Shown piece by piece: positions 1 through 7,478 of a stretch of 23,112 nt of DNA. Location: positions 1 through 23,112 of the forward strand of contig JAQVYP010000006.1 of NCBI GenBank assembly GCA_029004655.1, in the 5' to 3' direction. Made by a program: the position numbers and the translations under genes. The notes beneath the pieces are model-generated. The model searched no databases. It was not told where the DNA came from and saw nothing but the letters and a program-made list of their open reading frames with translations. Position 1 is the stretch's first letter. Each line of letters opens with the position of its first letter. The stretch comes from Oscillospiraceae bacterium (GTDB lineage: Bacteria > Bacillota > Clostridia > Oscillospirales > Acutalibacteraceae).

Positions 1-62
1 TTTGTTTCACACAATTCCTTTAAAAGCATAAGGTTGTTCGGTGAAGCGATATAATATATCAT
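1..62 (-). CDS. Start of an unidentified protein, cut by the left edge
   Basis: An ATG at 62-60 is preceded by an AAAGGAG ribosome binding site at 73-79, and the frame stays open to the window edge. About 20 residues are visible (MIYYIASPNNLMLLKELCET), too few to assign a family. There is no obvious signal peptide. It continues the same-strand gene series 17 bases after the small membrane peptide, so it probably belongs to the same operon. The rest lies outside the window. Confidence 0.6.
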   Translation of the reverse strand, partial: MIYYIASPNNLMLLKELCET

Positions 63-79
63 TAACTAACGTCTCCTTT

Positions 80-235
80 CTATTGTACTCTCTGCGTTGC
101 CTGCGGCAAAGTAACGCTTGGAATTTCTGTATTTATTTCTTTTTTATGAGATTTTCCGAAAACACAATAAAGAAGCAGAGATACTAAAATTATTATGTAT
201 ATACATATTTCAAATACATTTTGTTTTTTATTCAT
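80..235 (-). CDS. Small single-pass membrane peptide, 51 residues
   Basis: A short open frame from ATG 235 to TAG 82-80. The N-terminus (MNKKQNVFE) is followed by a strongly hydrophobic stretch at about residues 8-27 (rich in I, L, V, Y, C) and then by a polar, basic tail ending QATQRVQ. This predicts one membrane helix with a short hydrophilic tail. It starts 10 bases after the stop of the C39-like peptidase gene, with a GTGAGG-type ribosome binding site at about 241-248, and the next gene follows 17 bases later, so it fits the operon. I recognise no family. T4SS operons often contain small membrane proteins, but a specific role would be a guess. Confidence 0.55.
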   Translation of the reverse strand: MNKKQNVFEICIYIIILVSLLLYCVFGKSHKKEINTEIPSVTLPQATQRVQ

Positions 236-245
236 TTAGATAGCC

Positions 246-1013
246 TCACTTCCATAATGCCCACGCACATTTTGCCTCATTCGCAACAAGGGAGGCACTC
301 CATTCCTGTTGACTTTTTTCACGGCTGTTCGGATCGTTTACAAGAATTTTTCCGCTTTCTGTAATACCTCGAAGCACTATGAAATGACCGTTATTTGTAA
401 AATGCCCTTGTCCCATACTTGCAATGATTGTTTTTCCTTCACGCAGTTTTGCCGAAAGAACAGATGCAGATGGGCTTAGTTCTTCACATTTCAGTCCCCA
501 ATTTCTTGCTCCTGCCGGAAACAAACTCCAAGCACTTCCGACACCCTCAACTCTGTGACCGTGTGCGTAGCTCCAATCAGCCATTGTTTTTGGATTTATG
601 CCTGTATCACCTGTAAGACCTACAACCACCATTGCAAGGGAAGTAGGACCGCAGCCGCTTGAACCTATCGTGCCGCTTTTCCCATAGGGAAAGTTCTTCC
701 ACCGAGTATCCCATTGAATAAAGAGCGGTATTTCACTTGCAGAATATTCTCCTGATATATCAATTACTGCATCTCCACCGATATACCCGTATTCACTTTG
801 AAGATTTTGTGCATAGACCGTATGTTCCTCATTATTAAAAAGATTACTTAAAACCTCAATAGGATTTGTTACAATATAATAAGCCATAGACAATATCATA
901 ACGACTGAAATAATCGGTATGAGTGCTATGGCTATTATTCTTTTTCTTGTTTCTTCATCTTTTACAACCTGAATTGCTATTTGTGCAACAAGTTTTGCTG
1001 TAGCCGGATCGAT
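246..1013 (-). CDS. Membrane-anchored C39-like cysteine peptidase (T4SS-associated wall hydrolase candidate)
   Basis: About 255 residues. A membrane helix at residues 26-48 follows a short N-terminus typical of clostridial mobile-element cell-wall proteins (DPATAKLVAQ...DEETRKR). The extracellular part carries a C39-like peptidase domain (Peptidase_C39_2 type) opening with DTRWKNFPYG. The nucleophile motif is SSGCGPTS (Cys about 121), the histidine is in GHFIVLRG (about 210) and the third polar residue is in VNDPNS (Asp about 227). In T4SS loci such enzymes replace VirB1 and open peptidoglycan for the channel. That role is inferred from its place directly after virB4. The start is odd: AGGAGG at 1022-1027 lies 8 bases before an ATC codon at 1013, exactly where family members begin. 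The only longer in-frame start (1094) would read through the palindrome and into virB4. Confidence 0.8.
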   Translation of the reverse strand: MDPATAKLVAQIAIQVVKDEETRKRIIAIALIPIISVVMILSMAYYIVTNPIEVLSNLFNNEEHTVYAQNLQSEYGYIGGDAVIDISGEYSASEIPLFIQWDTRWKNFPYGKSGTIGSSGCGPTSLAMVVVGLTGDTGINPKTMADWSYAHGHRVEGVGSAWSLFPAGARNWGLKCEELSPSASVLSAKLREGKTIIASMGQGHFTNNGHFIVLRGITESGKILVNDPNSREKSQQEWSASLVANEAKCAWALWK

Positions 1014-1033
1014 AGTAACCACCTCCTGAAAAA

Positions 1034-1070
1034 ATATTAACCTTGTACCAAATTGGAACAAGGTTAATAT
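1034..1070. repeat. Dispersed palindromic repeat, copy 1 (extended form)
   Basis: The 27-bp core at 1039-1065 has arms AACCTTGT and ACAAGGTT around an inner CCAAATTGG palindrome, with one mismatch at the arm/inner junction. Here the symmetry extends outwards through ATATT/AATAT to 37 bp. On the minus strand the palindrome is followed by six T residues, so this copy resembles an intrinsic terminator. It lies between the virB4 stop (1078) and the ribosome binding site of the peptidase gene (1022-1027). Compared with the other three copies its core is in the opposite orientation. Confidence 0.85.
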
Positions 1071-1077
1071 CTGTTTT

Positions 1078-2934
1078 TTATCTGCCACCGCCACTTATGT
1101 ATTTCAGTTTGTGTTGCAGGTCAAACTTAACGCTCAATCTTTTTGCACCGCAGCAGAATAGAGCAACAGCACGCTTTTTGGCAAATAGCAGTTCTTTTTC
1201 TGCTTCAGTCAGATTATATAACTCACATAATTCTTTTAAGTTTTGTCCGTCTGCTCCAAACAACACCTTATAGCACGGAATATCAAGAAGTGCTTGACCG
1301 TACATTTTGATTGACGGATCAAGAAAGTCAACAACACTGTGTGAAATAATCATAAGTCCTGCCTCATATTTTCTTGCACGTTTAGCACAGTTTCTAAGGA
1401 ATACAAGTGATTGCGGTACTTTGTTATCAATCATCAGATATGCCTCGTCACAAATAAGCATTACTTTTTCAGTTCTGTCATTACTCATTTGTTCCCATGC
1501 CCATGTAAGAATATTAAAATACTGTGTTTTAATCAGCTTTTCACTGCTGTTTTGAAGTGCGTGGGTATCAAGGCAAATAAATCTTGAATCAGGCTTTATA
1601 CTTGTTTGATTATTCCACAAAAAGCTATCCTGACCGATTGCTGCATTTTCAAGCAAGCACGCAAGTTTACGGTAGTTATCGGCTTCCTCTGCATGAACAT
1701 TGCTGTCTCTTGATTTTTCAATCAGATACACATACAAATCCTTTATTGTCGGATAACGTTCAACCTTTGTATCTTTGATTTTCATAGTAAGTGTAATTCC
1801 AAACTTTTCGTAAAGCTCACGAAGTGCTTTATTCAGATAAGCATTTTCATAATCATCAATATCGGATAAATACAGTCCGAAAAAGATTTCAAGTGTTTTC
1901 ATGTGAAGTGCTAAGTCGCCCATGCCTCCGGTATTTTTTTCTTTCAACCTAAGACTATCATTTTCCTCATACTCTCCGTTTTCCTCATCATCGTCATCGG
2001 GAATAGGACGTATTTCAAGTGGATTGATTTTTCCTCCGGCACCGCCGCCGACATCTATCCAGTCACCGCCGATGTCACGAGTAAGTTTTTTGTACTCGGA
2101 CTCCGGATCAATTATAATTATTTTTGTACCTTTGGCATATTCCTCGGTTATGATATGCTTTGCTGTTGCTGATTTTCCTTGCCCTGCAACACCCATTATA
2201 ACCCAATTTGAATTTGTTCTGTCACTATGACGAAGCCACGGATCAATAGCAACCATACCTCCTGAAATATCCTTTGCAAAATAATATCCCTTGCCATCGG
2301 AATAGGCAGAGGAGGCAAATGGAAAACCGCCTGAATATGTAGATATAGGCATCATCTTACGGCATACGCTTTCAACCTTTTCATTTGGAATATGATACGG
2401 TGAAATAGCCTCATAAGCGTCCTTTTGAAGATTTGCAAGACCTCTCGCTTTGCATTTAACGCTTGCAACTGCCGTTTCAATTTGTCTGCACCTATGCGGA
2501 AACTGTTCCTCATCATTTGTCGTAACCATAATTACATTTGAAACAAAGCCGACCGTTTCACCGTTTTGGTCTATTTGCTGCATTATATTTTCGCCTTGTT
2601 CTACAGCTTTTAATGCTCTTTGCCTTACAAGTGGATCACGAGCACTTTCCGCTTCACCTGTTTTCTGCCTTATTGTAGATGAAATATTTTGAATAAGCTC
2701 GCTGTTATCTGTCGGCGTAAAGGTCTGACAAACAACCGTACTCGGCATATTGTTTATTTTAGTAAGCCAGCCGACACCAACCTCCGGCGGATATTTTATG
2801 ATACCGTACATTTTTGCAACGTTATCACCGGCATATAAATAATTTCTTTTAAACTCTAAGCCCATAGGGGTAATGACATTTAATATTGCTTCATTTACCT
2901 CGATAGGCGCTGTATTATGCTTATTTTTCTGCAT
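1078..2934 (-). CDS. virB4: VirB4-type T4SS ATPase
   Basis: 618 residues. Walker A is GVAGQGKS at about 248-255, followed by IIIIDPESEY typical of VirB4/TraC ATPases, and Walker B is VMLICDEAYLM at about 491-501. The N-terminus (NVITPMGLEFKRNYLYAGDN) resembles, from memory, the clostridial CD1110-type VirB4 family, whose members begin in this way and are about this long. VirB4 is the inner-membrane-associated motor that powers assembly of the T4SS and of its pilin. The start ATG overlaps the stop of the preceding VirB4 N-domain protein by one base (TAATG), indicating translational coupling. The C39-like peptidase gene follows after the palindrome. No frameshift or missing motif is seen. Confidence 0.93.
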   Translation of the reverse strand: MQKNKHNTAPIEVNEAILNVITPMGLEFKRNYLYAGDNVAKMYGIIKYPPEVGVGWLTKINNMPSTVVCQTFTPTDNSELIQNISSTIRQKTGEAESARDPLVRQRALKAVEQGENIMQQIDQNGETVGFVSNVIMVTTNDEEQFPHRCRQIETAVASVKCKARGLANLQKDAYEAISPYHIPNEKVESVCRKMMPISTYSGGFPFASSAYSDGKGYYFAKDISGGMVAIDPWLRHSDRTNSNWVIMGVAGQGKSATAKHIITEEYAKGTKIIIIDPESEYKKLTRDIGGDWIDVGGGAGGKINPLEIRPIPDDDDEENGEYEENDSLRLKEKNTGGMGDLALHMKTLEIFFGLYLSDIDDYENAYLNKALRELYEKFGITLTMKIKDTKVERYPTIKDLYVYLIEKSRDSNVHAEEADNYRKLACLLENAAIGQDSFLWNNQTSIKPDSRFICLDTHALQNSSEKLIKTQYFNILTWAWEQMSNDRTEKVMLICDEAYLMIDNKVPQSLVFLRNCAKRARKYEAGLMIISHSVVDFLDPSIKMYGQALLDIPCYKVLFGADGQNLKELCELYNLTEAEKELLFAKKRAVALFCCGAKRLSVKFDLQHKLKYISGGGR

Positions 2935-3563
2935 TATATTTTACCTCCCATAATCGTAATTGACGGCAATATTTCTCCGTCCTCAAAATGCGAATAGCTT
3001 GGATTTGCAAACAAATTACATAATTGCACAATCTCATTATCCGATAAAATACTCACATCACGCTGAACACACGAAAGCTTTGAACAAAGTTCCTTTGCAC
3101 GCTCTATAATATCATCATGGCAACCGTCATAATACTTTTCCCAGATGATAAAATAAAACTGTCTTTCAATTACATCGCCTGAAAGAGCAAAGCCGTTTAT
3201 TGTTTCGATACTTTTTTTAAGAAGTTCTTTTTGCTGCGGTGTTTCAGCAACCATATATGCGTCGGTTAAATCATCAATTAACCCACTTATATTTACAGGA
3301 CGGGATATTGCAAAAAACTTAAACGGCTTTTGCTCGGTAGATAATTCTACCGACAGATTCCGTATAATAGATTCCTTTTCAGCTTCCGAAATAAGCTCTA
3401 ATGCTATAGGCGGTACTCTTATATACGCAAACACATGACCGTCTTTAGTATAAAGCACGCTGTTTTTTATATCTTTTACATTAACAAAATCATTTGCCGT
3501 TGTCACTCTCGGGTTGATTTGGGTATCCGTCTTTTTATTCCTAAATTTATCAAGCAATACCAT
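2934..3563 (-). CDS. VirB4 N-terminal-domain-like partner protein
   Basis: 209 residues, mostly soluble, no signal peptide. It opens with a basic tail and then DFVNVKDIKNSVLYTKDGHVF. Further on it has QKPFKFFAISRPVNIS and ERQFYFIIWEKY. These resemble the N-terminal domain of VirB4/TraC proteins and, from memory, the separate protein encoded just before CD1110-type virB4 genes in clostridial conjugative elements. It probably binds the VirB4 ATPase or the membrane complex. The ribosome binding site is AAAGGAGC at 3573-3580. Its start overlaps the PrgI stop by one base (TAATG), and its own stop overlaps the virB4 start in the same way, so the three are translationally coupled. I do not read it as a broken virB4, because both junctions are clean. 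Confidence 0.75.
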   Translation of the reverse strand: MVLLDKFRNKKTDTQINPRVTTANDFVNVKDIKNSVLYTKDGHVFAYIRVPPIALELISEAEKESIIRNLSVELSTEQKPFKFFAISRPVNISGLIDDLTDAYMVAETPQQKELLKKSIETINGFALSGDVIERQFYFIIWEKYYDGCHDDIIERAKELCSKLSCVQRDVSILSDNEIVQLCNLFANPSYSHFEDGEILPSITIMGGKI

Positions 3564-3871
3564 TAAAAAAGCTCCTTTCTGCTTACGTAGCTGTATTTTT
3601 TCTGCGTTTTTGAAAATGCGATCATATTTTTAGCATAATCAACCACGCTTTGATTTGTTGCATCCTTTGTCAGTATCGTGACAGAAGCAGCACAGGTAAT
3701 CAAAATTGATGTAATGAGTATAGGCAAATTCTGATGAATAAGATAAATCAAAAATGAAATCATTCCGACAACTGCCGTTATAGCTACTGTCTGCATAAGC
3801 TGCATAAAGCCGAAACCATTAAAAATTTCCGAGCGGGTTTTTACGCTTTCGGGAATATATAAATGTGCCAT
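3563..3871 (-). CDS. PrgI-family (VirB3-like) T4SS membrane protein
   Basis: 102 residues. The N-terminus MAHLYIPESVKTRSEIFNGFGFMQ is the typical short cytoplasmic lead of PrgI-family proteins (written here as MAHLYIPESV followed by FGFMQ). Two adjacent membrane helices follow at about 25-45 and 50-67, then a basic, soluble C-terminus ending SYVSRKELF. PrgI/VirB3-like proteins sit in the membrane beside VirB4 and are almost always encoded immediately before it, as here. The ribosome binding site GAAAGGAGC lies at 3882-3890, just after palindrome copy 2. The stop overlaps the next start. Confidence 0.85.
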   Translation of the reverse strand: MAHLYIPESVKTRSEIFNGFGFMQLMQTVAITAVVGMISFLIYLIHQNLPILITSILITCAASVTILTKDATNQSVVDYAKNMIAFSKTQKKYSYVSRKELF

Positions 3872-3893
3872 AAATTTAAATGCTCCTTTCCAT

Positions 3894-3920
3894 AACCTTG
3901 TTCCAATTTGATATAAGGTT
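3894..3920. repeat. Dispersed palindromic repeat, copy 2
   Basis: A 27-bp core with plus-strand arms AACCTTGT and ATAAGGTT, giving one wobble or mismatch between the arms. On the minus strand the TAA stop of the preceding acidic-protein gene (3921-3919) is formed at the edge of the repeat. The ribosome binding site of the PrgI-like gene begins three bases past the other edge. Confidence 0.85.
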
Positions 3921-4272
3921 ACATTTCTTCGTCATCTTGATCATCAACTTCAATTTCGTTATGTTCAAAAGCATCTATCGCCGTATCATAACGTACCCTT
4001 AATTCCTCTGTATCTTCCTTTGACAGACAATCCACTTCTTCAATATATCCGTACTTTAAATTATCTTCATAGTTCAAGCCGTTTTTAACATCATCTGCAA
4101 ACTGAAAATACCCTGCATCGTTGCATAATCCTTTATACTCCATATTGCCGAGCAATATTTCTCCGGCTGTTGCAACTGCCAAAGCTTGTTTATCCGATGT
4201 TGCCAAAATAACCTTACTGCTGCTGTGTTCTTTCCATTCGTTGCATGATTTTAATAAGTATATATTTTTCAT
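3919..4272 (-). CDS. Small acidic cytoplasmic protein of a T4SS operon, unknown function
   Basis: 117 residues from ATG 4272, preceded by AAAGGAAC at 4277-4284. A longer frame starting with TTG at 4311 would begin inside the palindromic repeat (MYQIGTRL...) and has no ribosome binding site, so I reject it. The protein starts MKNIYLLKSCNEWKEHSS, has no membrane segment or signal peptide, and ends in a run of acidic residues (EIEVDDQDDEEM). Small proteins starting MKN-YLL-CN-WK occur in clostridial conjugative-element operons as far as I remember, but without an assigned role. It sits between the 68-residue membrane protein and PrgI and is probably an accessory or regulatory factor. Confidence 0.7.
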   Translation of the reverse strand: MKNIYLLKSCNEWKEHSSSKVILATSDKQALAVATAGEILLGNMEYKGLCNDAGYFQFADDVKNGLNYEDNLKYGYIEEVDCLSKEDTEELRVRYDTAIDAFEHNEIEVDDQDDEEM

Positions 4273-4288
4273 AGCTGTTCCTTTCCGC

Positions 4289-4315
4289 AACCTTGTTCCA
4301 ATTTGATACAAGGTT
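4289..4315. repeat. Dispersed palindromic repeat, copy 3
   Basis: A 27-bp core with perfect outer arms AACCTTGT and ACAAGGTT. On the minus strand the preceding gene ends ...ISYF followed by a TAA (4316-4314) that overlaps the repeat edge, and the next ribosome binding site follows within a few bases. It matches copy 1, read on the opposite strand, at all but one position. Confidence 0.87.
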
Positions 4316-4520
4316 AAAAATATGATATTACCAAATCTTTAATTACCCATACAAGCTCATTTACTACAACCGCTATAAGCGAATTTTTAAGTCTGCGTTT
4401 ATATGTGCCTTGTTCTTCCTCAGAAAACATAAGCCGTATGCAGCAATAAATTATTCTAAAGCCGAGTCCGGCTCTGAGTATAATAATTAAAAGATTTGAC
4501 AGTTCATTTATTGTATTCAT
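4314..4520 (-). CDS. Small two-helix membrane protein of the T4SS operon
   Basis: 68 residues. A hydrophobic segment at about 8-29 (LLIIILRAG...IYCCIRLMF), a charged loop SEEEQGTYKRRLKN, and a second hydrophobic segment at about 48-66 ending DLVISYF. The helix, charged SEE/SDE loop, helix layout parallels the C-terminal half of the spliced VirB2-like pilin from this operon (IYYLIRKGMSDEMEHKKWNS...). It may therefore be a second small pilin-like or VirB2/TrbC-like subunit. The ribosome binding site AGGTGA overlaps the TAG stop of the VirB6-like gene, eight bases before the start. The stop codon lies in palindrome copy 3. The family is not recognised with certainty. Confidence 0.7.
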   Translation of the reverse strand: MNTINELSNLLIIILRAGLGFRIIYCCIRLMFSEEEQGTYKRRLKNSLIAVVVNELVWVIKDLVISYF

Positions 4521-4528
4521 TTTTTCAC

Positions 4529-5362
4529 CTACTTCTTTATAACCGATTTTGCCATTTGTACCATACGGGTTGTATGATAAACGGTATTCATCGGATTACC
4601 ACCACCGCTTGATATAAGCATAAATTCTTGTAAGAATTTCGGCGTTTTAAGTGCTAACATCATTGCGGCAATACCCCAAAACACATGAGCGTTCAGCATC
4701 AGTCCGACAGACATTTTCGCAAGGGAAATTTGTACTACAACCGTAAATGTACTTTGAAAAAACTTCTTTATGTATGAAGCAAACACACCCTTATCATTTT
4801 CCAAAAGTCCCGTACAAGCGATAGGCACGCCCATTCTTAAAACCAATATTTCCATACCTCGCATTAGAAATTGGATGTATAGGAAGAAGAAACAGATAAA
4901 AAACACAAGCGATACTATTGCATTAAACAGATTAAGTGATGCCATTGACATTACCTGATTTGCAAAGCTTGTAGAAAGACTTCCCGAAAGTGAATTTAAA
5001 ATCTGATTTGTCATATCTTCAGTTGCGTCTGCCAGCCAATTGTAAAGGGTCGGAAAAGATACTGCAACTACAATTGCTCTTAAAAACTTTGTTACGAGGT
5101 TTAACGGATCAGAATCGGGATCGCCGTCTTGCCATAACACATATGAATCAAATGCACGCTTCAAAAATTTTAAAACAATCAATGATATACCGAAATTAAA
5201 AAGCACATCAAAGGTTGCTTGAAACCCACTGCCACCGAGCAGCGTTGTCATATACTGCTCGGCATGAAGGGCAATGGGTACAATGGAATTTAAAACATCA
5301 TTTACATATTCAAGTGCTACGGTTAAAATGGCGGATATAAGTGCAATAAGTATGACTTCCAT
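4529..5362 (-). CDS. VirB6/TrbL-like polytopic T4SS membrane protein
   Basis: 277 residues with several hydrophobic segments (about 1-20, 50-66, 90-107, 145-172 and a weaker pair at 205-240). The N-terminus is short, a cytoplasmic stretch has WQDGDPDSDPLN, and the C-terminus is basic (RMVQMAKSVIKK). Size, topology and position between the VirB2-like pilin and PrgI/VirB4 match the TrbL/VirB6-like channel protein of clostridial conjugative elements. Its likely role is the inner-membrane part of the translocation channel. The ATG is preceded by GTGAGGCGG and lies 21 bases after the pilin stop codon (exon 2). The assignment rests on topology and order rather than on a catalytic motif. Confidence 0.75.
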   Translation of the reverse strand: MEVILIALISAILTVALEYVNDVLNSIVPIALHAEQYMTTLLGGSGFQATFDVLFNFGISLIVLKFLKRAFDSYVLWQDGDPDSDPLNLVTKFLRAIVVAVSFPTLYNWLADATEDMTNQILNSLSGSLSTSFANQVMSMASLNLFNAIVSLVFFICFFFLYIQFLMRGMEILVLRMGVPIACTGLLENDKGVFASYIKKFFQSTFTVVVQISLAKMSVGLMLNAHVFWGIAAMMLALKTPKFLQEFMLISSGGGNPMNTVYHTTRMVQMAKSVIKK

Positions 5363-5383
5363 AAAACCGCCTCACTTTCTTGA

Positions 5384-5481
5384 TTATTGATAATAACCGA
5401 CAAGCACATTGATAAGTACAGATGCAACAACCGCACCTATGCAGGAAACAATTGTAACTACAATTCTGCTGTTCCACTTCT
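5384..5481 (-). CDS. VirB2-like T4SS pilin, 3' exon (after group II intron)
   Basis: This is the second exon of the pilin gene that begins at 8492. Joining 8246 to 5481 restores one frame: ...DEMEH, then a Lys codon split across the splice site, then KWNSRIVVTIVSCIG and a second membrane helix ending GYYQ, with the TAA at 5386-5384. The full spliced product is 114 residues. The helix, charged loop and helix that result are what a VirB2/TrbC-like pilin needs. Without splicing the protein would end after nine intron-encoded residues and lose its second helix. The VirB6-like gene starts 21 bases later. Confidence 0.85.
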
Positions 5482-5530
5482 ATGACGATAGGTAAGGCTT
5501 TGATATTATCTCTGCCTTTTCCCCCGTCCC

Positions 5531-5565
5531 AAACCGTGCATGACAGTTTCCTGTCACACGGCTTT
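5531..5565 (-). ncRNA. Group II intron domain V (catalytic hairpin)
   Basis: On the minus strand an outer stem AAGCCGTG pairs with CACGGTTT and contains the AGC catalytic triad. A two-base TG bulge, an inner stem TGACAG/CTGTCA and a GAAA tetraloop complete the hairpin. This is the most conserved element of group II ribozymes and shows that the intron RNA is probably catalytic. Domain VI follows at about 5487-5525, with AAGGC/GCCTT as its visible stem. Confidence 0.9.
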
Positions 5566-5606
5566 CCATCGGAATTTACACGTTTTACAGCTTACGCAAT
5601 TACAAC

Positions 5607-7478
5607 CTAAATTTCTTCTCTATTAGCAAGTATTCTTAGTTTATTAACCTTTTTGAGCTGTTTTTCACTTATTTTAAGAATTTTCAAGTATTGTGAAATC
5701 AACTCTTTATTTACGGAATGTATCAACCTATGCACCATAGTTGTAACAATCGTCAAATTCATATATCCGTCCTTGCCTCCGATTGATGTCGGGATTTTGT
5801 GATGAGTGTGCATATTGCCTATTTCCAATATCTGTCCCGTTACCGAACATTTTCCATGTTGGGCTGAATATAGGGACAGCCGATTATCGTTATATTCAAT
5901 ACTCCTGTTTTTAACAGGGTTTCGCATTAAATACTTTAGAATATCGGTATTTACACATTCTAAATTCTTATGAATTTCACTTCTTCCCGAAACGGTGTAT
6001 TGATTAACCGTTTTCTTTTTGAACATAGGATTTTTATGCTGTACAAATCCTATAGGAGCAAGTGCGGTATTATGAATATACCTTAACTGACTGCTACTGC
6101 CGTAAATCTTTCTAATGCAATCGGCTAAATGCTTTCCGTTTGGTTTAAGTTCACTTTTAAATCTTGCTTTAAGGCTCTTTTTGACTGAAAAGGCGATTGT
6201 GGAGAAATCATTTGAAACGTGGGTTGCTTTGCAATAGTAATTATGAGTTCCCATTACAAAAGCGTTATATCTGTTTACCACTTCATAACCCATAGCAGAA
6301 TTTGCAGGATTTTGTATTTCTCCGATATACTTTTTTGATATTTCTTTAATTTTAATTTTAGCTTTATCCGAAATGTGAGAAATAACAGCATATTTTTGTT
6401 GTTCGTTTTTGTCTTTACCCTTTGGGTGAAGTTTTAGCTTAAATCCAAGAAATTCAGAATACTCACGCTTTAGATTGATTATTTTGGATTTTTCTTCGCT
6501 GATGTCAAGACCTAAACGGTCTTTTAACCATTGCTTTGTTGCCACAAACATTTTAACAGCGTCCTGTCTTGTGCGACAAAAAATTTTAAAGTCATCTGCA
6601 TACCTTACTCCGTAACATTCCTTGAGGTTTGTTTTTCGGAGCTTCGTATATAGTTTTCCTTTATCCATAACACCGTTATCCTTACGGAAATAGGCTTTAT
6701 CATTATGGGTTTTAATATTTTCCCATTGACTTGCTATCCACCAATCTAATTCGTTCAATACGATATTGGATAAAAGCGGTGAAGCAAGCGAGCCTTGCGG
6801 TGCTCCGAATTCCGGAAAACCTATGCCTGCGACTTCTGCTTTGAGCATTGCGGATATAATAGAAATCAGTTTTTTGTCTCTGATACCCAAAGTCCATATC
6901 TGTTTAAGCAGCTTGCCATGATTAATATTATCGAAAAATCCTTTTATATCAATATCTACAACGTACTGCAATTTATCTATTTGCATAAATTTGTAGCATT
7001 GAGCAATAGCGTGTTCTGTACTTCTGTTAGGTCTGAAACCGTTATTTCTTTCATGAAATTTTGCTTCACAGACAGGTTCTAAAACTTGTATAATACATTG
7101 TTGTATGAGCCTGTCCGTGATTGTAGGTATTCCGAGCGGTCGCATTTTTCCGTTGCTTTTGGGTATTTCAACTCTGCGCACCGCTTGTGGTGTATACCAT
7201 TCAAATTTCTTTCTCACAAATTTAATAAGCCGTTCATCTTGCCATTTTTCTAAGTCTTTTATCGTCTTTTTGTCTACGCCTGCGGTTTTGCTTCCTGCAT
7301 TCTTTTTCATATTCCGAAATGCAAGCCGTATATTTTCATCAGAAACAATATATTGCATAAGATTTATAAATACCTTGTTATCAAGGCTATTCTGATACAA
7401 CATATCCTGTACAGCTTGAAAATCATAATATTCCGCATTGCGTAATTTTCGCCGTTTTGCTTTTCTTTCGGTTGTCAA
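5607..7478 (-). CDS. ltrA: Group II intron reverse transcriptase/maturase with HNH endonuclease
   Basis: 623 residues. Reverse-transcriptase blocks are visible in order: RPLGIPTITDR (about 113-123), VDIDIKGFFDNI with catalytic Asp at about 175-177, GAPQGSLASPLLSN (225-238) and YADD at 293-296. A thumb/maturase X region follows. The C-terminal HNH-type domain has Cys 544 (CSVTGQ), a His cluster at 557-560 (HTHHKIP), NL at 574-575 and HRLIH at about 583-587. The protein should help the intron RNA fold and splice, and copy it into DNA targets. The start is TTG at 7478, preceded by AAGGAG. All catalytic motifs are present, so the intron may still be mobile. Confidence 0.95.
   Translation of the reverse strand: MTTERKAKRRKLRNAEYYDFQAVQDMLYQNSLDNKVFINLMQYIVSDENIRLAFRNMKKNAGSKTAGVDKKTIKDLEKWQDERLIKFVRKKFEWYTPQAVRRVEIPKSNGKMRPLGIPTITDRLIQQCIIQVLEPVCEAKFHERNNGFRPNRSTEHAIAQCYKFMQIDKLQYVVDIDIKGFFDNINHGKLLKQIWTLGIRDKKLISIISAMLKAEVAGIGFPEFGAPQGSLASPLLSNIVLNELDWWIASQWENIKTHNDKAYFRKDNGVMDKGKLYTKLRKTNLKECYGVRYADDFKIFCRTRQDAVKMFVATKQWLKDRLGLDISEEKSKIINLKREYSEFLGFKLKLHPKGKDKNEQQKYAVISHISDKAKIKIKEISKKYIGEIQNPANSAMGYEVVNRYNAFVMGTHNYYCKATHVSNDFSTIAFSVKKSLKARFKSELKPNGKHLADCIRKIYGSSSQLRYIHNTALAPIGFVQHKNPMFKKKTVNQYTVSGRSEIHKNLECVNTDILKYLMRNPVKNRSIEYNDNRLSLYSAQHGKCSVTGQILEIGNMHTHHKIPTSIGGKDGYMNLTIVTTMVHRLIHSVNKELISQYLKILKISEKQLKKVNKLRILANREEI

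Noticed and set aside
1013..1094. N-terminal extension of the C39-like peptidase reading through the palindrome
   Set aside because: It would overlap virB4, translate a non-coding repeat, and the strong ribosome binding site lies downstream at 1022-1027.
1922..2230. Ser/Pro-rich plus-strand frame opposite virB4
   Set aside because: Low-complexity antisense of the acidic and glycine-rich part of virB4, no start signal.
2934..3563. virB4 broken by a frameshift or stop
   Set aside because: Both parts have proper starts with coupling and the same split is remembered from related clostridial elements.
4272..4311. MYQIGTRL-type N-terminus of the acidic protein (and the same in the gene starting at 16347)
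   Set aside because: The peptide is only the translation of the palindromic repeat; a proper ribosome binding site and start follow just after it in both genes.
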